Positions 28,749 through 38,056 are shown, counted from the first letter of the stretch. The stretch: DNA of 64,000 nt from an uncultured Erythrobacter sp. (GCA_947495695.1 CANLZP010000003.1:372001-436000); one strand, 5' to 3'. Notes: generated by a model not told the origin, from the letters alone. Numbers and translations: made by a program.

Positions 28749-29009
28749 ATGAGTGCAACGCTTTCAACCTTCCTCGGCTTGTTTTTCAAAGCTGGCTTTG
28801 TCGCCCTGATCTTCAATGAAGTGCGCGGTGTAATCCTGGCTGTGCCAGTGCTTTATGCCATGTATCAGTCGGGTGGATCGGCCATGGCGATCTGGTTGGG
28901 CATTTGCTCGCTGGGCGGAATTGCGCTTTCGGTGATTGTCCCGATCTTCGCGGCAAAGAAGCTGAAGAAAGTGGCTGAAACACGCGGTTTGATCCCCGCT
29001 GCCGCCTAA
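28749..29009 (+). CDS. Small membrane protein, unknown
   Basis: An 86-residue protein with two or three hydrophobic segments (FKAGFVALIF, GVILAVPVLYAMY and IWLGICSLGGIALSVIVPIFA) and a basic end (AKKLKKVAETRGL). No family is recognised. The frame has normal codon use for the region and ends 24 bases before the convergent oxyR stop. It is probably a real gene of unknown role, monocistronic after the 190-base gap behind pgsA. Confidence 0.6.
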   Translation: MSATLSTFLGLFFKAGFVALIFNEVRGVILAVPVLYAMYQSGGSAMAIWLGICSLGGIALSVIVPIFAAKKLKKVAETRGLIPAAA

Positions 29010-29033
29010 TTTGGCAGGTCGCGCACGGCTCGA

Positions 29034-29930
29034 CTAATCAGCGCGAAACTCTTTCGCCAACAATTCAAATTCATCGGCGCGGGGCGAGTTTTTTCGCCAG
29101 ATCAGCGCGATCTCGCGACTGGAATTGGCGGCTTTCAATGGTCGGGCAATAACATTTGTTCCTTCCAGAATGCCCGCATCAATCGCCATCTTTGGCAGCA
29201 TCGTCAGCCCCAAATCATTGTCCACCATCTGCACCAAAGTGTGCAGGCTGGTGCCAATCATGGTGGCCGAGGCACGCAACTCGGGCCGATTGCAGGCGGC
29301 CAACGCGTGTTCTTTCAGGCAATGACCATCTTCCAGCAACAACAAGCGCCCCTCATCAATCATGGATGATGAAATGGTGGCCGGAGGATCGCGCGGATCG
29401 TCCTTGGGAAAACCAACATACAATTGATCCTTCGCAATAATGGCGCTTTCCACCTCGCCAGTGGCAAAGGGTAGGGCCAGCAACACACAATCAACCCTGC
29501 CATGATGCAATGATTCCACCGCATCAGCGCTGGTTTCTTCGCGCAGAAATAGTTTTAGTTCCGGGCGTTCCTTGCGCAGCCGTGGCAGAATGCGCGGCAG
29601 CAAAAAGGGCGCAATGGTCGGGATCACACTCATGCGCACTGTGCCGGACAAGGGTTTGCCCGATGCTTGCACCAGATCGCTGAGCTCTTCAGCTTCGCGC
29701 AGGATCCGGTGGGCTTTGTCCGCCACTTGCTCGCCCAAAGAGGTAAAGCGCACGACCCTGCGGCTGCGCTCGACCAAGGTTACGTCCAGCAGCGATTCCA
29801 GTTCCTTGATCCCTGCAGACAGAGTTGATTGGGAAACATAGCTGGCTTCCGCAGCTCGACCGAAATGTCCATGCTCGTGCAATGCCACCAAATATTGCAG
29901 CTGCTTGATCGTGGGCAAATAAGTCGACAT
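29034..29930 (-). CDS. oxyR: OxyR-type LysR regulator
   Basis: A LysR-family activator of 298 residues. The N-terminal winged helix reads LVALHEHGHFGRAAEASYVSQSTLSAGI. The effector domain keeps the peroxide-sensing pair: LLLLEDGHCLKEHALAAC has two cysteines separated by eight residues, as C199 and C208 of E. coli OxyR. That pair makes hydrogen-peroxide sensing likely rather than a generic LysR role. No catalase or peroxidase gene is adjacent; the upstream neighbour, in the same direction, is rnd, so its targets are elsewhere. Confidence 0.88.
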   Translation of the reverse strand: MSTYLPTIKQLQYLVALHEHGHFGRAAEASYVSQSTLSAGIKELESLLDVTLVERSRRVVRFTSLGEQVADKAHRILREAEELSDLVQASGKPLSGTVRMSVIPTIAPFLLPRILPRLRKERPELKLFLREETSADAVESLHHGRVDCVLLALPFATGEVESAIIAKDQLYVGFPKDDPRDPPATISSSMIDEGRLLLLEDGHCLKEHALAACNRPELRASATMIGTSLHTLVQMVDNDLGLTMLPKMAIDAGILEGTNVIARPLKAANSSREIALIWRKNSPRADEFELLAKEFRAD

Positions 29931-29936
29931 TGCAGT

Positions 29937-31238
29937 CTATTCAGCCGCCGCCTGATTGGTGTCAGCCTCGCCCTCGCCGTCAACCGAGCTATCACCCGAG
30001 CTATCACCCGAGCCATCATCGCCGGATTGCGCGGCAGTATCTTGCGCCAGGCCTTCTTCCATGCTCGCCTGCATATCATCCACATGGGTCATCAGCAGCT
30101 TTCCATTGCGCACGGCAAAGGCCAGCTTCCCTTCGACCAATTCCAGGGCGTCTCGGCCAAACACTTCATAGCGCCACCCCTGCAAAATCGGCAGATCACG
30201 CAGACCGGCAGCCAATGCCTCCATCTCGTCAGATTTGGTCAGCAGGCGCGAGGCCACATCAATTTCCCGAGCGCGGATCTTGAGCAACAATTTGAGCAAA
30301 TCGGCCACCAAAGCGCCTTCCTTGCCCAGCGGGGCGCCGCGCTTCATCTTCTCGGGCATTTCTGACTTGTCGAGCGGCTCTGCCTTTTCCAGCACACCCA
30401 TCAATCGCTTGCCAATGTCATTGTCGCGCCACGCACCAGACAGCCCGCGCACTTTGGCCAGATCGGCCTGTTTCTTGGGCGGATGGCTGGCAATATCGGC
30501 CAAGGTCTCGTCCCGCATGATCCGGCCGCGCGGAATGTCTTTGTGCTGGGCTTCGCTTTCGCGCCATGCGGCCAAGCCTTTCAATCGGCCCAACACCTGC
30601 GGATTGCGGCCTTGCGAGCGGATCCGCCGCCACGCAAGCTCCGGATCGGTGATGTAGTTTGACGGATCAGCAAGCTTGTCCATTTCCGCATTCAGCCAAG
30701 CGCCGCGCCCGGTCTTGACCAGCTTGTTCAGCATCATCGGGAAGATTTTGGACAAATGGGTCACGTCGCCAATCGCATATTCGATCTGACGATCGGTCAG
30801 CGGACGGCGGCTCCAATCGGTGAAGCGTGCACCCTTATCAACGGTTATGCTGAGCCAGCTTTCCACCAGATTGGCATAGCCGATTTGTTCGGACTGGCTG
30901 ATCGCCATCATCGCAATTTGCGTGTCAAAAATGGGATGGGGGGTCTTGCCCGTCATATTGACGATGATCTCGACATCCTGCCCGCCAGCGTGGAAAACTT
31001 TCAAGACATCCGGATTTTCGCACATCAAATCCAGCAGCGGAGTCAGATCGATCCCGTCTGCCAAGGGATCAATCGCGGCCGCTTCTTCCTCATTGGCGAT
31101 CTGCACCAGGCACAGTTCGGGCCAATAGGTGTTTTCGCGCATAAATTCGGTGTCGATGGTGACAAATTCTGATTTGGAGAGACGCTCGCACAATTCGGCC
31201 AAAGCGTCGGAGGTCGTAATCAGGTCATGAATTTTCAT
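29937..31238 (-). CDS. rnd: Ribonuclease D
   Basis: A 433-residue 3'-5' exoribonuclease of tRNA and stable-RNA maturation. The DEDD exonuclease motifs are visible (FVTIDTEFMREN with D and E; VFHAGGQDVEIIV; and a late YAIGDVTHL), followed by two HRDC-like helical domains. The last 40 residues are acidic and serine-rich, partly produced by a tandem 12-base repeat (agctatcacccg-type units at about 29987-30013), and are probably disordered. It ends six bases before oxyR in the same direction. Confidence 0.93.
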   Translation of the reverse strand: MKIHDLITTSDALAELCERLSKSEFVTIDTEFMRENTYWPELCLVQIANEEEAAAIDPLADGIDLTPLLDLMCENPDVLKVFHAGGQDVEIIVNMTGKTPHPIFDTQIAMMAISQSEQIGYANLVESWLSITVDKGARFTDWSRRPLTDRQIEYAIGDVTHLSKIFPMMLNKLVKTGRGAWLNAEMDKLADPSNYITDPELAWRRIRSQGRNPQVLGRLKGLAAWRESEAQHKDIPRGRIMRDETLADIASHPPKKQADLAKVRGLSGAWRDNDIGKRLMGVLEKAEPLDKSEMPEKMKRGAPLGKEGALVADLLKLLLKIRAREIDVASRLLTKSDEMEALAAGLRDLPILQGWRYEVFGRDALELVEGKLAFAVRNGKLLMTHVDDMQASMEEGLAQDTAAQSGDDGSGDSSGDSSVDGEGEADTNQAAAE

Positions 31239-31258
31239 TTTGTTCTTTTCTATATGTC

Positions 31259-31274
31259 GGGCGGAGTACCGCCC
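31259..31274 (-). promoter_or_regulatory. Hairpin in the rnd leader
   Basis: A perfect 6-base GC stem (gggcgg / ccgccc) with a 4-base loop ends about 20 bases before the rnd start on the minus strand. It may shield the leader or influence translation of the RNase mRNA; autoregulation is known for some RNases but is only a guess here. Confidence 0.35.
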
Positions 31275-31474
31275 ACCGGCCCAAGGGCCAAATTGATGTT
31301 AGTCAGTTGTGCTTGTCCGTATCGGGCAAACTCGCCTTGACAAATTTGCATGCTTGCCCTGTTAGCGCGCGCAACATTCAGCTAGAGCGACGCCCGCGAA
31401 TGATAGCGCTACTGACAGCGCCACAACATGCAAGCGCCTCTAGCGTTATAGCTGTGAAAATGGAAAGATTTTAG

Positions 31475-33271
31475 ATGCACGCCTATCGTACCCACAACTG
31501 CGCACAATTGACGGCGGAAAATGTCGGAGAATCTGTCCGGCTTTCGGGCTGGATTCACCGCAAACGCGATCACGGTGGAGTGCTATTTATCGATCTGCGC
31601 GATCACTATGGCATTACTCAAATCGTGGCTGATGAAGATTCGCCCGCACTGCCAGCGTTGGAAAAGCTGCGCGCTGAAAGCGTGGTGACCATCGATGGTG
31701 ATGTGAAGGCGAGGACCCCCGAAACGGTCAATAGCGACCTGCCAACTGGCGCGATCGAAGTTTTTGCGCGCACCATCACCGTGCAAAGCGCGGCGGAAGA
31801 ACTGCCGATGCCGGTTGCCGGCGAGCAGGACTATCCCGAAGACATCCGCCTGAAATACCGCTTCCTCGATCTGCGGCGCGAAACCATGCACCGCAACATC
31901 ATGCTGCGCAGCAAGGTCATCACATCGCTGCGTCAACGCATGATTGATCAGGGCTTCACCGAATTTCAGACCCCGATCCTGACCGCCTCTTCACCCGAAG
32001 GCGCGCGCGATTTTCTGGTCCCCAGCCGGATGCATCCGAACAATTTCTATGCGCTGCCGCAGGCTCCGCAGATGTTCAAGCAGATGCTGATGGTGTCGGG
32101 CTTTGACCGTTATTTCCAAATTGCGCCGTGTTTCCGTGACGAAGATTTGCGGGCCGATCGCAGCCTGGAGTTCTACCAACTCGATTTCGAGATGAGCTTT
32201 GTCACGCAGGAAGACGTGTTCCAGGCGCTGGAGCCGGTGCTGGCTGGCGTATTTGCCGAATTTGCCGACGGGAAGACCGTTACCGCAAGCGGAGATTTTC
32301 CACGCATCCCCTATGCCGAAGCGATGCTGAAATATGGCTCTGACAAGCCGGATCTGCGCAACCCACTAATTATCTCTGACGTCACCAGCCACTTTGAAAA
32401 GAGCGGATTCGGCCTGTTCGAGAAGATTGTGGGCGGGGGCGGAGTTGTCCGCGTTGTTCCTGCGCCGGGCACCAATGAGAAGAGCCGCAAGTTCTTTGAT
32501 GATATGAACAATTGGGCTCGCTCTGAAGGGTTTGCCGGGCTGGGCTATGTTACCCGCAAGGGCGGCGAATTTGGCGGTCCGATTGCCAAGAACCACGGCC
32601 CCGACCTGATGGCTGAGCTTTATGACGAACTGGGTCTTGGCCCGGATGATGGCCTGTTCTTTGCCGCAGGTAAGGAAAAGGACGCCGCCAAGCTGGCTGG
32701 TGCCGCGCGTACGCAAGTTGGCGAGCAGTTGGGACTGATCGAGGAAAACTGCTTCAAATTCTGCTGGATCGTCGACTTCCCGATGTTCGAATATGACGAT
32801 GAAGCCAAGAAGATCGATTTCAGCCACAACCCATTCTCTATGCCTCAGGGCGAGATGGAAGCGCTGGAAACGATGGACCCGCTGGAGATCAAGGCCTGGC
32901 AATACGACATTGTCTGCAATGGCTACGAGCTAAGCTCGGGCGCGATCCGGAACCACCGCCCCGATATCATGTACAAAGCGTTTGAGCTGGCAGGATATGA
33001 CAATGCCACCGTCGACAAGGAATTTGGCGGTATGATCGAAGCGTTCAAGCTGGGCGCGCCGCCGCATGGTGGCTCTGCCCCGGGCATTGACCGCATTGTT
33101 ATGCTGTTGGCGGGCGAGGAAGCCATCCGCGAAGTGATCGCTTTCCCGATGAACCAAAAGGGCGAAGATTTGATGATGGGCGCACCAAGCAAGGCGCAAC
33201 CCACCCAGTTGCGCGAGCTGATGTTGCGCACGATTGAGCCTCCCAAGAAAGAAGGTTCTGCCGAGGGGTAG
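31475..33271 (+). CDS. aspS: Aspartyl-tRNA synthetase, probably non-discriminating
   Basis: A bacterial-type class II synthetase of 598 residues. The N-terminal anticodon-binding OB fold starts at [15 protein letters not shown], motif 2 is in the [11 protein letters not shown] region, the GAD insertion lies in the middle, and motif 3 is GIDRIVMLL near the C-terminus. His33 in RDHGG stands where the discriminating E. coli enzyme has Leu30; that histidine marks AspRS forms that also charge tRNA-Asn, to be amidated by GatCAB. Single gene with its own promoter region (about 230 bases) and a strong terminator. Confidence 0.95.
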   Translation: MHAYRTHNCAQLTAENVGESVRLSGWIHRKRDHGGVLFIDLRDHYGITQIVADEDSPALPALEKLRAESVVTIDGDVKARTPETVNSDLPTGAIEVFARTITVQSAAEELPMPVAGEQDYPEDIRLKYRFLDLRRETMHRNIMLRSKVITSLRQRMIDQGFTEFQTPILTASSPEGARDFLVPSRMHPNNFYALPQAPQMFKQMLMVSGFDRYFQIAPCFRDEDLRADRSLEFYQLDFEMSFVTQEDVFQALEPVLAGVFAEFADGKTVTASGDFPRIPYAEAMLKYGSDKPDLRNPLIISDVTSHFEKSGFGLFEKIVGGGGVVRVVPAPGTNEKSRKFFDDMNNWARSEGFAGLGYVTRKGGEFGGPIAKNHGPDLMAELYDELGLGPDDGLFFAAGKEKDAAKLAGAARTQVGEQLGLIEENCFKFCWIVDFPMFEYDDEAKKIDFSHNPFSMPQGEMEALETMDPLEIKAWQYDIVCNGYELSSGAIRNHRPDIMYKAFELAGYDNATVDKEFGGMIEAFKLGAPPHGGSAPGIDRIVMLLAGEEAIREVIAFPMNQKGEDLMMGAPSKAQPTQLRELMLRTIEPPKKEGSAEG

Positions 33272-33343
33272 TGATCGCTCTTTAGGTATCTTGCGCCCGA
33301 AAAATGGCACCACAGGATCCGGTAACGATAACGACCGACAACA

Positions 33344-33374
33344 AAAAAGCGCCCGGTCTGTACCGGGCGCTTTT
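33344..33374. terminator. Bidirectional rho-independent terminator
   Basis: A perfect stem of about 13 base pairs (aaaagcgcccggt / accgggcgctttt, loop CTGT) with A-rich and T-rich flanks. It lies between aspS and the convergent DUF2383 gene and should stop transcription from both sides. Confidence 0.92.
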
Positions 33375-33405
33375 GTTTGTTTCGGTTGCCTGTTGAGGCT
33401 TTCGA

Positions 33406-33849
33406 TTAGGCGTAGGCACGCTCAATCATGTTACCAAATTTCTCGCCTGCGCGGACTTCGCTATAGGCCGACTTGATGACGTTCAGAACGGAAACATCGA
33501 TTTCGTTTGCATCGTCTTCCAGGACATCGCGGAACTTATCGGCAAGAAATTCCTCGCCTTCTTCCACACGTTCGGCTGCCGCTTCATCGCCGCCTTCAAA
33601 GGCTTCGGTGATAGTCAAAAAGGCTTGATGCATCGATCCGAGGGCGCTCGACGAAGTGATCGGCTCTTCACCTTGACTTCGGAGGGCTTCGTTCAGCTTT
33701 GTCAGCGTCGTCGCTCGGTCGTTAATGCGGGTATTCAGTGCATTTTTCAGCGCAGGGCTATCGGCCTTTTCGGCTGCCTTGCGATAACCTTCGATCGAAT
33801 CAAAAGTTGTTTGGGTAAGTGATTTCAGAGTTTCAACTGTCTGTGTCAT
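33406..33849 (-). CDS. PA2169-type four-helix-bundle protein (DUF2383)
   Basis: A 147-residue, almost entirely helical protein of the PA2169/DUF2383 family, ferritin-like in fold. The opening VETLKSLTQTTFDSIEGYRKAAEKA and the segment SALGSMHQAFLTITEAFEGGDEAAAERVEEGEE are typical. Members are often induced by stress, and the upstream region here has a possible EcfG-type general stress promoter. The molecular role is not known. An AAGGACACC site precedes the ATG. Confidence 0.82.
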   Translation of the reverse strand: MTQTVETLKSLTQTTFDSIEGYRKAAEKADSPALKNALNTRINDRATTLTKLNEALRSQGEEPITSSSALGSMHQAFLTITEAFEGGDEAAAERVEEGEEFLADKFRDVLEDDANEIDVSVLNVIKSAYSEVRAGEKFGNMIERAYA

Positions 33850-34340
33850 GGTGTCCTTTAAAAGGGTTGGTATGTATCCGCGTCACCGAATGCGCTGCGG
33901 TTTCAATGACTTAACGGGCCATGTGCAGAAACGATCCGAGTATAACGACAAGGCGGTCACGAGCTGCGATGAGTCGAGATTAAGCCCTCTTTGCGACCGA
34001 AATTGCCATTGAATGCCACTGTGTGGGGGCCATTGCTGCAAAGTTTCACGGCATTGATCGGGCCAAACCTGCATCATGAAGAGCCGGGGGGAAACGGCCA
34101 TGCACCCTTGTAACTTGGCCCAACCGGTACAATTATAGGCCCTGCGGGCGGTCCTTTGTTGGAGGCAACACAGGTGCGTCAGCCAGACTAGATGTTTGCA
34201 AAGGGGCCAGACCGACCGACAATACGCAAAGCGACCAAGAATAGCTTTGCACTGGTTTGTGATCCCCCCTTGCGCTCTTGCCCGCCGTTCATTAGGGCGA
34301 AAGGCAGCTTACTAACCCCCGAAATTAAGAGGGAACCAGA
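33850..34340. other. Long intergenic region before acpP
   Basis: About 490 bases between the divergent DUF2383 gene and acpP. Apart from a possible stress-sigma promoter for the minus-strand gene near 33913-33937 and the GAGGGAAC ribosome binding site of acpP, I see no convincing gene or RNA. Short frames here have no family resemblance. It probably holds the promoters of both genes. Confidence 0.5.
33913..33937 (-). promoter_or_regulatory. Possible EcfG (general stress sigma) promoter
   Basis: On the minus strand GGATC is followed after 16 bases by CGTT. The alphaproteobacterial EcfG consensus, as I know it, is GGAAC with 16-17 bases to CGTT, so this has one mismatch in the -35 element. It lies about 65 bases before the DUF2383 start. 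Weak evidence on its own. Confidence 0.3.
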
Positions 34341-34577
34341 ATGAGTGATACTCCTGATCGCGTACAGAAAATCGTCGTCGAACATCTCGGCGTAGAGGCT
34401 GACAAGGTTACGCAAGAAGCCAGCTTTATTGATGATCTGGGCGCAGACAGCCTCGACATTGTCGAGCTGGTGATGGCGTTCGAAGAAGAATTCGGCGTTG
34501 AAATCCCTGACGATGCGGCTGAAAAGATCGCTACCGTTGGCGATGCGACCAAATTCATCGAAGAGAACAAAGGTTAA
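34341..34577 (+). CDS. acpP: Acyl carrier protein
   Basis: A 78-residue ACP with the phosphopantetheine serine in [18 protein letters not shown] (S37) and the acidic recognition helix that follows. It carries growing acyl chains for FabF, FabZ and the rest of the fatty acid cycle. GAGGGAACC precedes the ATG. It is the first gene of acpP-fabF-mltG, with a strong hairpin between it and fabF. Confidence 0.98.
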   Translation: MSDTPDRVQKIVVEHLGVEADKVTQEASFIDDLGADSLDIVELVMAFEEEFGVEIPDDAAEKIATVGDATKFIEENKG

Positions 34578-34620
34578 TCCCTTATCGCTTGTTCCGTTGC
34601 CTTGAGTGACGGTTAACAAC

Positions 34621-34649
34621 AGGCCCGAGCCCTTTTGCGGGCCGGGCCT
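34621..34649 (+). terminator. Hairpin between acpP and fabF (attenuator or processing site)
   Basis: AGGCCCG-A-GCCC pairs with GGGC-CGGGCCT to give an 11-base-pair GC-rich stem with one bulged A and a 6-base loop, followed after six bases by a run of five T. The T-run is not directly attached, so partial termination or mRNA stabilisation is likelier than a full stop; it would let acpP be made in excess over fabF. Confidence 0.55.
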
Positions 34650-34672
34650 GTGGCATTTTTGCGGAGAAAATA

Positions 34673-35932
34673 ATGCGGCGTGTCGTTGTAACCGGGCTGG
34701 GTCTTGTCACTCCTTTGGGGGGCGATGTTGAGACCAGTTGGAAAAACCTGATAGCTGGGACCAGCGGCGCAGGCCCGATCACCCGCTTTGATGCCTCGGA
34801 CCAGAAATGCCAGATCGCCTGCGAGGTAAAACCCGCAGACCATGAATATGGCTTTGATCCTGACAAGCGCGTGGATCACAAGGTTCAACGTCAAGTCGAT
34901 CCGTTCATCGTCTATGGCATCGATGCCGCCGGGCAAGCATTGGAAGATGCTGGACTAGAAAATCTGACCGAGGAACAAAAGCTGCGCGCTGGTTGCTCGA
35001 TTGGGTCTGGTATTGGCGGACTACCGGGCATCGAACTGGAATCGATCAATCTGAAAGAACGCGGCCCGGGCCGGGTCTCCCCACACTTTGTCCATGGCCG
35101 GCTGATCAATCTAATTTCGGGCCAGGTTTCCATCAAATATGGACTGATGGGTCCAAACCACGCCGTTGTGACCGCCTGTTCAACCGGGGCGCACTCGATT
35201 GGCGATGCCGCTCGCATGATCAAGGATGATGATGCCGATATCATGCTGGCCGGTGGTGCAGAAGGCACCATCAATCCGCTGGGTGTGGCTGGGTTTGCGC
35301 AGGCCCGCGCTCTGAACATGAGCATGAATGACCGCCCGACTGAGGCTAGCCGTCCTTATGATAAGGACCGCGATGGCTTTGTCATGGGCGAGGGGGCCGG
35401 CGTTGTTGTGCTGGAAGAATATGAACATGCCAAGGCTCGCGGCGCGACGATTTATGCCGAAGTGGTCGGCTATGGCCTGTCGGGCGATGCCTATCACGTG
35501 ACCGCGCCCCATCCCGAGGGCAAGGGCGCAGAACTGGCGATGCGGATGGCCTTGAAGAAGGCCGGCATGACGGCTGGCGACATTGATTATGTCAACGCGC
35601 ATGGCACGTCGACGATGGCCGATACAATTGAACTGGCTGCGGTGAAACGCGTGCTGGGCGATGATCTGACCGGTGCCTCGATGAGCTCGACCAAGTCGGC
35701 CATTGGCCACTTGCTGGGCGGTGCTGGCGCGGTTGAAGCGATCTTCTGCATTTTGGCGATGCGTGATCAAATCGTGCCGCCAACACTCAATCTGCGAACA
35801 CCCGATGAAGGCACCGAAGGCGTCGATCTGGTTCCGTTGCAGGCCAAGAAACGCGAAGTGCGTGCCGTGCTGAACAACAGCTTTGGCTTCGGCGGCACCA
35901 ATGCCTCGCTCATCATGAAGCAGGCTGACTGA
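34673..35932 (+). CDS. fabF: 3-oxoacyl-ACP synthase II
   Basis: A condensing enzyme of 419 residues that elongates acyl-ACP with malonyl-ACP. The active-site cysteine lies in VTACSTGAHSIGDA; the two histidines are in NAHGTSTMADT and AIGHLLGGAGAVE; the C-terminal NNSFGFGGTNASL closes the fold. GGAGAAAATA precedes the ATG. It is followed two bases after its stop by mltG, an order known from many bacteria. Confidence 0.97.
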   Translation: MRRVVVTGLGLVTPLGGDVETSWKNLIAGTSGAGPITRFDASDQKCQIACEVKPADHEYGFDPDKRVDHKVQRQVDPFIVYGIDAAGQALEDAGLENLTEEQKLRAGCSIGSGIGGLPGIELESINLKERGPGRVSPHFVHGRLINLISGQVSIKYGLMGPNHAVVTACSTGAHSIGDAARMIKDDDADIMLAGGAEGTINPLGVAGFAQARALNMSMNDRPTEASRPYDKDRDGFVMGEGAGVVVLEEYEHAKARGATIYAEVVGYGLSGDAYHVTAPHPEGKGAELAMRMALKKAGMTAGDIDYVNAHGTSTMADTIELAAVKRVLGDDLTGASMSSTKSAIGHLLGGAGAVEAIFCILAMRDQIVPPTLNLRTPDEGTEGVDLVPLQAKKREVRAVLNNSFGFGGTNASLIMKQAD

Positions 35933-35934
35933 GC

Positions 35935-36900
35935 TTGAAACGCACGGGCTGCCTGATCGCGGCCATTGTGGCATTGTCTCTCGCCGCAGCGGCCGTTTTT
36001 GCGGGCGGCATGTTCGGCTCTGCCAGCGTTCAGGAAGAAACACCGTTCGTCATCCCTGCCGGGTCGAGCCTTACGGCGGTGGCCAGAAAGCTGGAGAGTG
36101 AAGGGCACATAACCTCGGCCGATGGATTTTTGTTGCGCGCAAAATTGGTCGGCAGCGGTGATCCTATTCAGGCCGGAGAATTCGCCCTGACCCCACAAAT
36201 GGACCAGAGCGACATGCTGGTCGCGTTCCAAAATGGCGATGTGATCCGCCGTTATGTCACCATTCCCGAAGGCATGCCCTCGGTATTGGTGGTGGAGCGT
36301 TTGATGGCCGAAGAATTGCTGACGGGTGAAGTTACGCTCCCCGAAGAAGGCTCTGTTCTGCCAGATACCTATGATTTCGAACGCGGTGAAAGCCGTCAGG
36401 CGCTGCTCGACCGGATGCAGGCTGCGATGGCAGCCTATCTGGAGCAGGCGTGGGAAACACGCAGCCCTGATACGGCAGTCGATTCGATTGAAGAGGCGGT
36501 GATCCTGGCCTCGATCGTGGAAAAGGAAACCGGCCTGCCGGAAGAACGCGGCATGGTCGCGGGCGTTATGTCCAACCGCTTGCGGATCGGCATGCAATTG
36601 GGCGCGGATGCCACCACAATCTATCCGATCACCAAGGGCAAACCATTGGGCCGCGAAATCCGCGTGTTCGAATTGCGCGATCCAAACCCCTATAACACCC
36701 GCGCTATTGCCGGCCTTCCAATTGGTCCGATCACCAATCCAGGCCGCGAGGCGATCGCCGCCGTGCTCGATCCTGTTGAAACCGATGCGTTCTATTATGT
36801 GGCCGATGGCAGCGGCGGCCATGTGTTTGCCCGCACGCTGGAAGAACACAACGCCAATGTGCGCAAGTGGCGCGAATTTCGGCGAGAGAACGGTATCTAA
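35935..36900 (+). CDS. mltG: Endolytic murein transglycosylase MltG
   Basis: A YceG-family lytic transglycosylase of 321 residues with one N-terminal membrane anchor, a LysM-like subdomain (FVIPAGSSLTAVARKLESEG) and the catalytic glutamate in LASIVEKETGLPEER. It cuts nascent glycan strands and sets their length. TRAIAGLPIGPITNPG is the conserved C-terminal block. The start is TTG two bases after the fabF stop; no ATG or GTG nearby gives the membrane anchor. Confidence 0.93.
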   Translation: MKRTGCLIAAIVALSLAAAAVFAGGMFGSASVQEETPFVIPAGSSLTAVARKLESEGHITSADGFLLRAKLVGSGDPIQAGEFALTPQMDQSDMLVAFQNGDVIRRYVTIPEGMPSVLVVERLMAEELLTGEVTLPEEGSVLPDTYDFERGESRQALLDRMQAAMAAYLEQAWETRSPDTAVDSIEEAVILASIVEKETGLPEERGMVAGVMSNRLRIGMQLGADATTIYPITKGKPLGREIRVFELRDPNPYNTRAIAGLPIGPITNPGREAIAAVLDPVETDAFYYVADGSGGHVFARTLEEHNANVRKWREFRRENGI

Positions 36901-36904
36901 AGCA

Positions 36905-37426
36905 GTGGATGATGCGCCGCTGATCCTGACCGCGCAATTGCCCGCCGATCTGCACCGCTGGGCGACCAGGCTGCGCGATGCCCACTTTCCCCCCGAACGC
37001 AATTATCTCGAGGCGCATGTCACGCTGTTTCACGCGCTGCCGCCGCAATGCGCCGATGAAGCGGTGGATTTGTGCAAGCAATTGGCAACCGAACTGGCGC
37101 CGGTGGATGCTCGCATCTTGGACCTGATGCCGCTGGGCAAGGGGACTGCGATTAAGCTGGAGAGCAGGGGCATCCTGGATCTGCGAGATCATATAGCCGA
37201 TCACTTTCATGGCCTGCTGACTGGGCAGGATCAGCATCGCCCGCGCCTGCATGTGACCATTCAGAACAAGGTAACGATTGAACAAGCCAAGGCTTTGCAA
37301 GACCATTTGGCCGATGAAGTGGAGCCGCGCAGCTTCGCCTTTCGGGGCCTTGCGCTGCACCGTTATCGCGGCGGGCCATGGGAGCTGATGCGAGAGTTTA
37401 CCTTCCGTGGGCGCGAAAAGGCTTAA
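36905..37426 (+). CDS. 2H phosphoesterase (2'-5' RNA ligase family)
   Basis: A 173-residue protein with the two HxT motifs of the 2H phosphoesterase fold (AHVTLFHALP and LHVTIQNKV, about 75 residues apart). Members open 2',3'-cyclic phosphates or form 2'-5' linkages in RNA. The frame is open far upstream inside mltG; the GTG four bases after the mltG stop gives a protein of family length. It is the last gene of the acpP operon and ends before tRNA-Met. Substrate unknown. Confidence 0.8.
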   Translation: MDDAPLILTAQLPADLHRWATRLRDAHFPPERNYLEAHVTLFHALPPQCADEAVDLCKQLATELAPVDARILDLMPLGKGTAIKLESRGILDLRDHIADHFHGLLTGQDQHRPRLHVTIQNKVTIEQAKALQDHLADEVEPRSFAFRGLALHRYRGGPWELMREFTFRGREKA

Positions 37427-37504
37427 ACGGGTGTTGACCGCGCGCCAGCACCACCCTAAATGCGCCGCCTTGCCCCTCGAAATATGAGCGACGGCAAATG
37501 GTAC

Positions 37505-37581
37505 GGCGGAGTAGCTCAGGTGGTTAGAGCAGCGGAATCATAATCCGCGTGTCGGGGGTTCAAGTCCCTCCTCCGCTACCA
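37505..37581 (+). tRNA. tRNA-Met (CAT), probably elongator
   Basis: A full cloverleaf: acceptor GGCGGAG/CTCCGCT with a G1:U72 wobble, D arm GCTCAGGTGGTTAGAGC, anticodon stem GCGGA/TCCGC with anticodon CAT at 37539-37541, T loop TTCAAGT and encoded CCA. It lacks the unpaired C1 and the three G:C pairs of initiator tRNA. An Ile2 tRNA with lysidine also has CAT and cannot be fully excluded. It marks the border between the core genome and the accessory island. Confidence 0.95.
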
Positions 37582-37671
37582 ATCTCGAATCCGCATGGGT
37601 TCGCATTTTTCCGTGTACAGCCGAAAAAGATAATAAACTCAAATTGATGTATCTGCTTTGCGCTCGCTTGC

Positions 37672-37782
37672 ATGCGCTTGAAGCCAGTATGGGTTGGTTC
37701 GGAAGTTGACGAGTGGATTGCTGAGGTGACCAAAACGCCATCTGGACGCGGTTACTTAGGACGCGATATTCGCCTTCTTTAA
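37672..37782 (+). pseudogene. AlpA-like phage regulator remnant
   Basis: The 36-codon frame contains PVWVGSEVDEWIAE, close to the C-terminal half of AlpA-type excision regulators (typically a PV-x-LG segment, then W-V-x-SEVDEWI). The N-terminal helix-turn-helix is missing and the segment between PV and WV seems shortened. AlpA genes commonly lie beside integrases at tRNA-borne prophage-like elements, which fits the position 90 bases after tRNA-Met. The resemblance is short, so the call is tentative. Confidence 0.45.
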
Positions 37783-37922
37783 TCAGTACGCCACCCAGGC
37801 GGGTTAAGGGCAAGGCCATCGCAGGATACAGCTTTCCGGAGATGTTGTTCGCTGGGCATATGGGGGCGCAGTGGCACCGCATGAGCGTTCAGGACATGAT
37901 GGTAGAAACTTTTGATAACGGT

Positions 37923-37937
37923 TTACGTAAACATCGC
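37923..37937 (+). promoter_or_regulatory. FixJ-like site, far upstream of the TauE gene
   Basis: TTACGTAAACATCGC, centred on the palindrome gtttacgtaaac, resembles the site before the ABC exporter (TTACGTAAATGCCGC). It lies about 180 bases before the exporter start. It is one of the weaker members of the set. Confidence 0.35.
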
Positions 37938-38041
37938 GATCGCCGGTGGGTAGGTGACGCGAGCCCTCCTTTCAGATCACGCCTTTTTGGCGCCTAAAGC
38001 ATCTCGCAGGATGACCTAGGGTCGCTTAAGCAGCCACAAAC

Positions 38042-38056
38042 CACGTAGGTTTCCGC
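38042..38056 (+). promoter_or_regulatory. FixJ-like site before the TauE gene
   Basis: CACGTAGGTTTCCGC contains the CGTAG...TTTCCG pattern, with one extra base compared with the other island sites. Its left edge is 63 bases before the ATG of the sulfite-exporter gene, the same distance class as for five other island genes. Confidence 0.45.

Noticed and set aside
35767..37002. A 411-codon minus-strand frame across fabF and mltG
   Set aside because: Both plus-strand genes have complete active-site motifs; the antisense frame spans two genes and has none.
37538..37882. A 114-codon minus-strand frame that starts in the island border and runs into tRNA-Met
   Set aside because: Its C-terminus (EEGLEPPTRGL) is the well-known false translation of the antisense strand of a tRNA gene.
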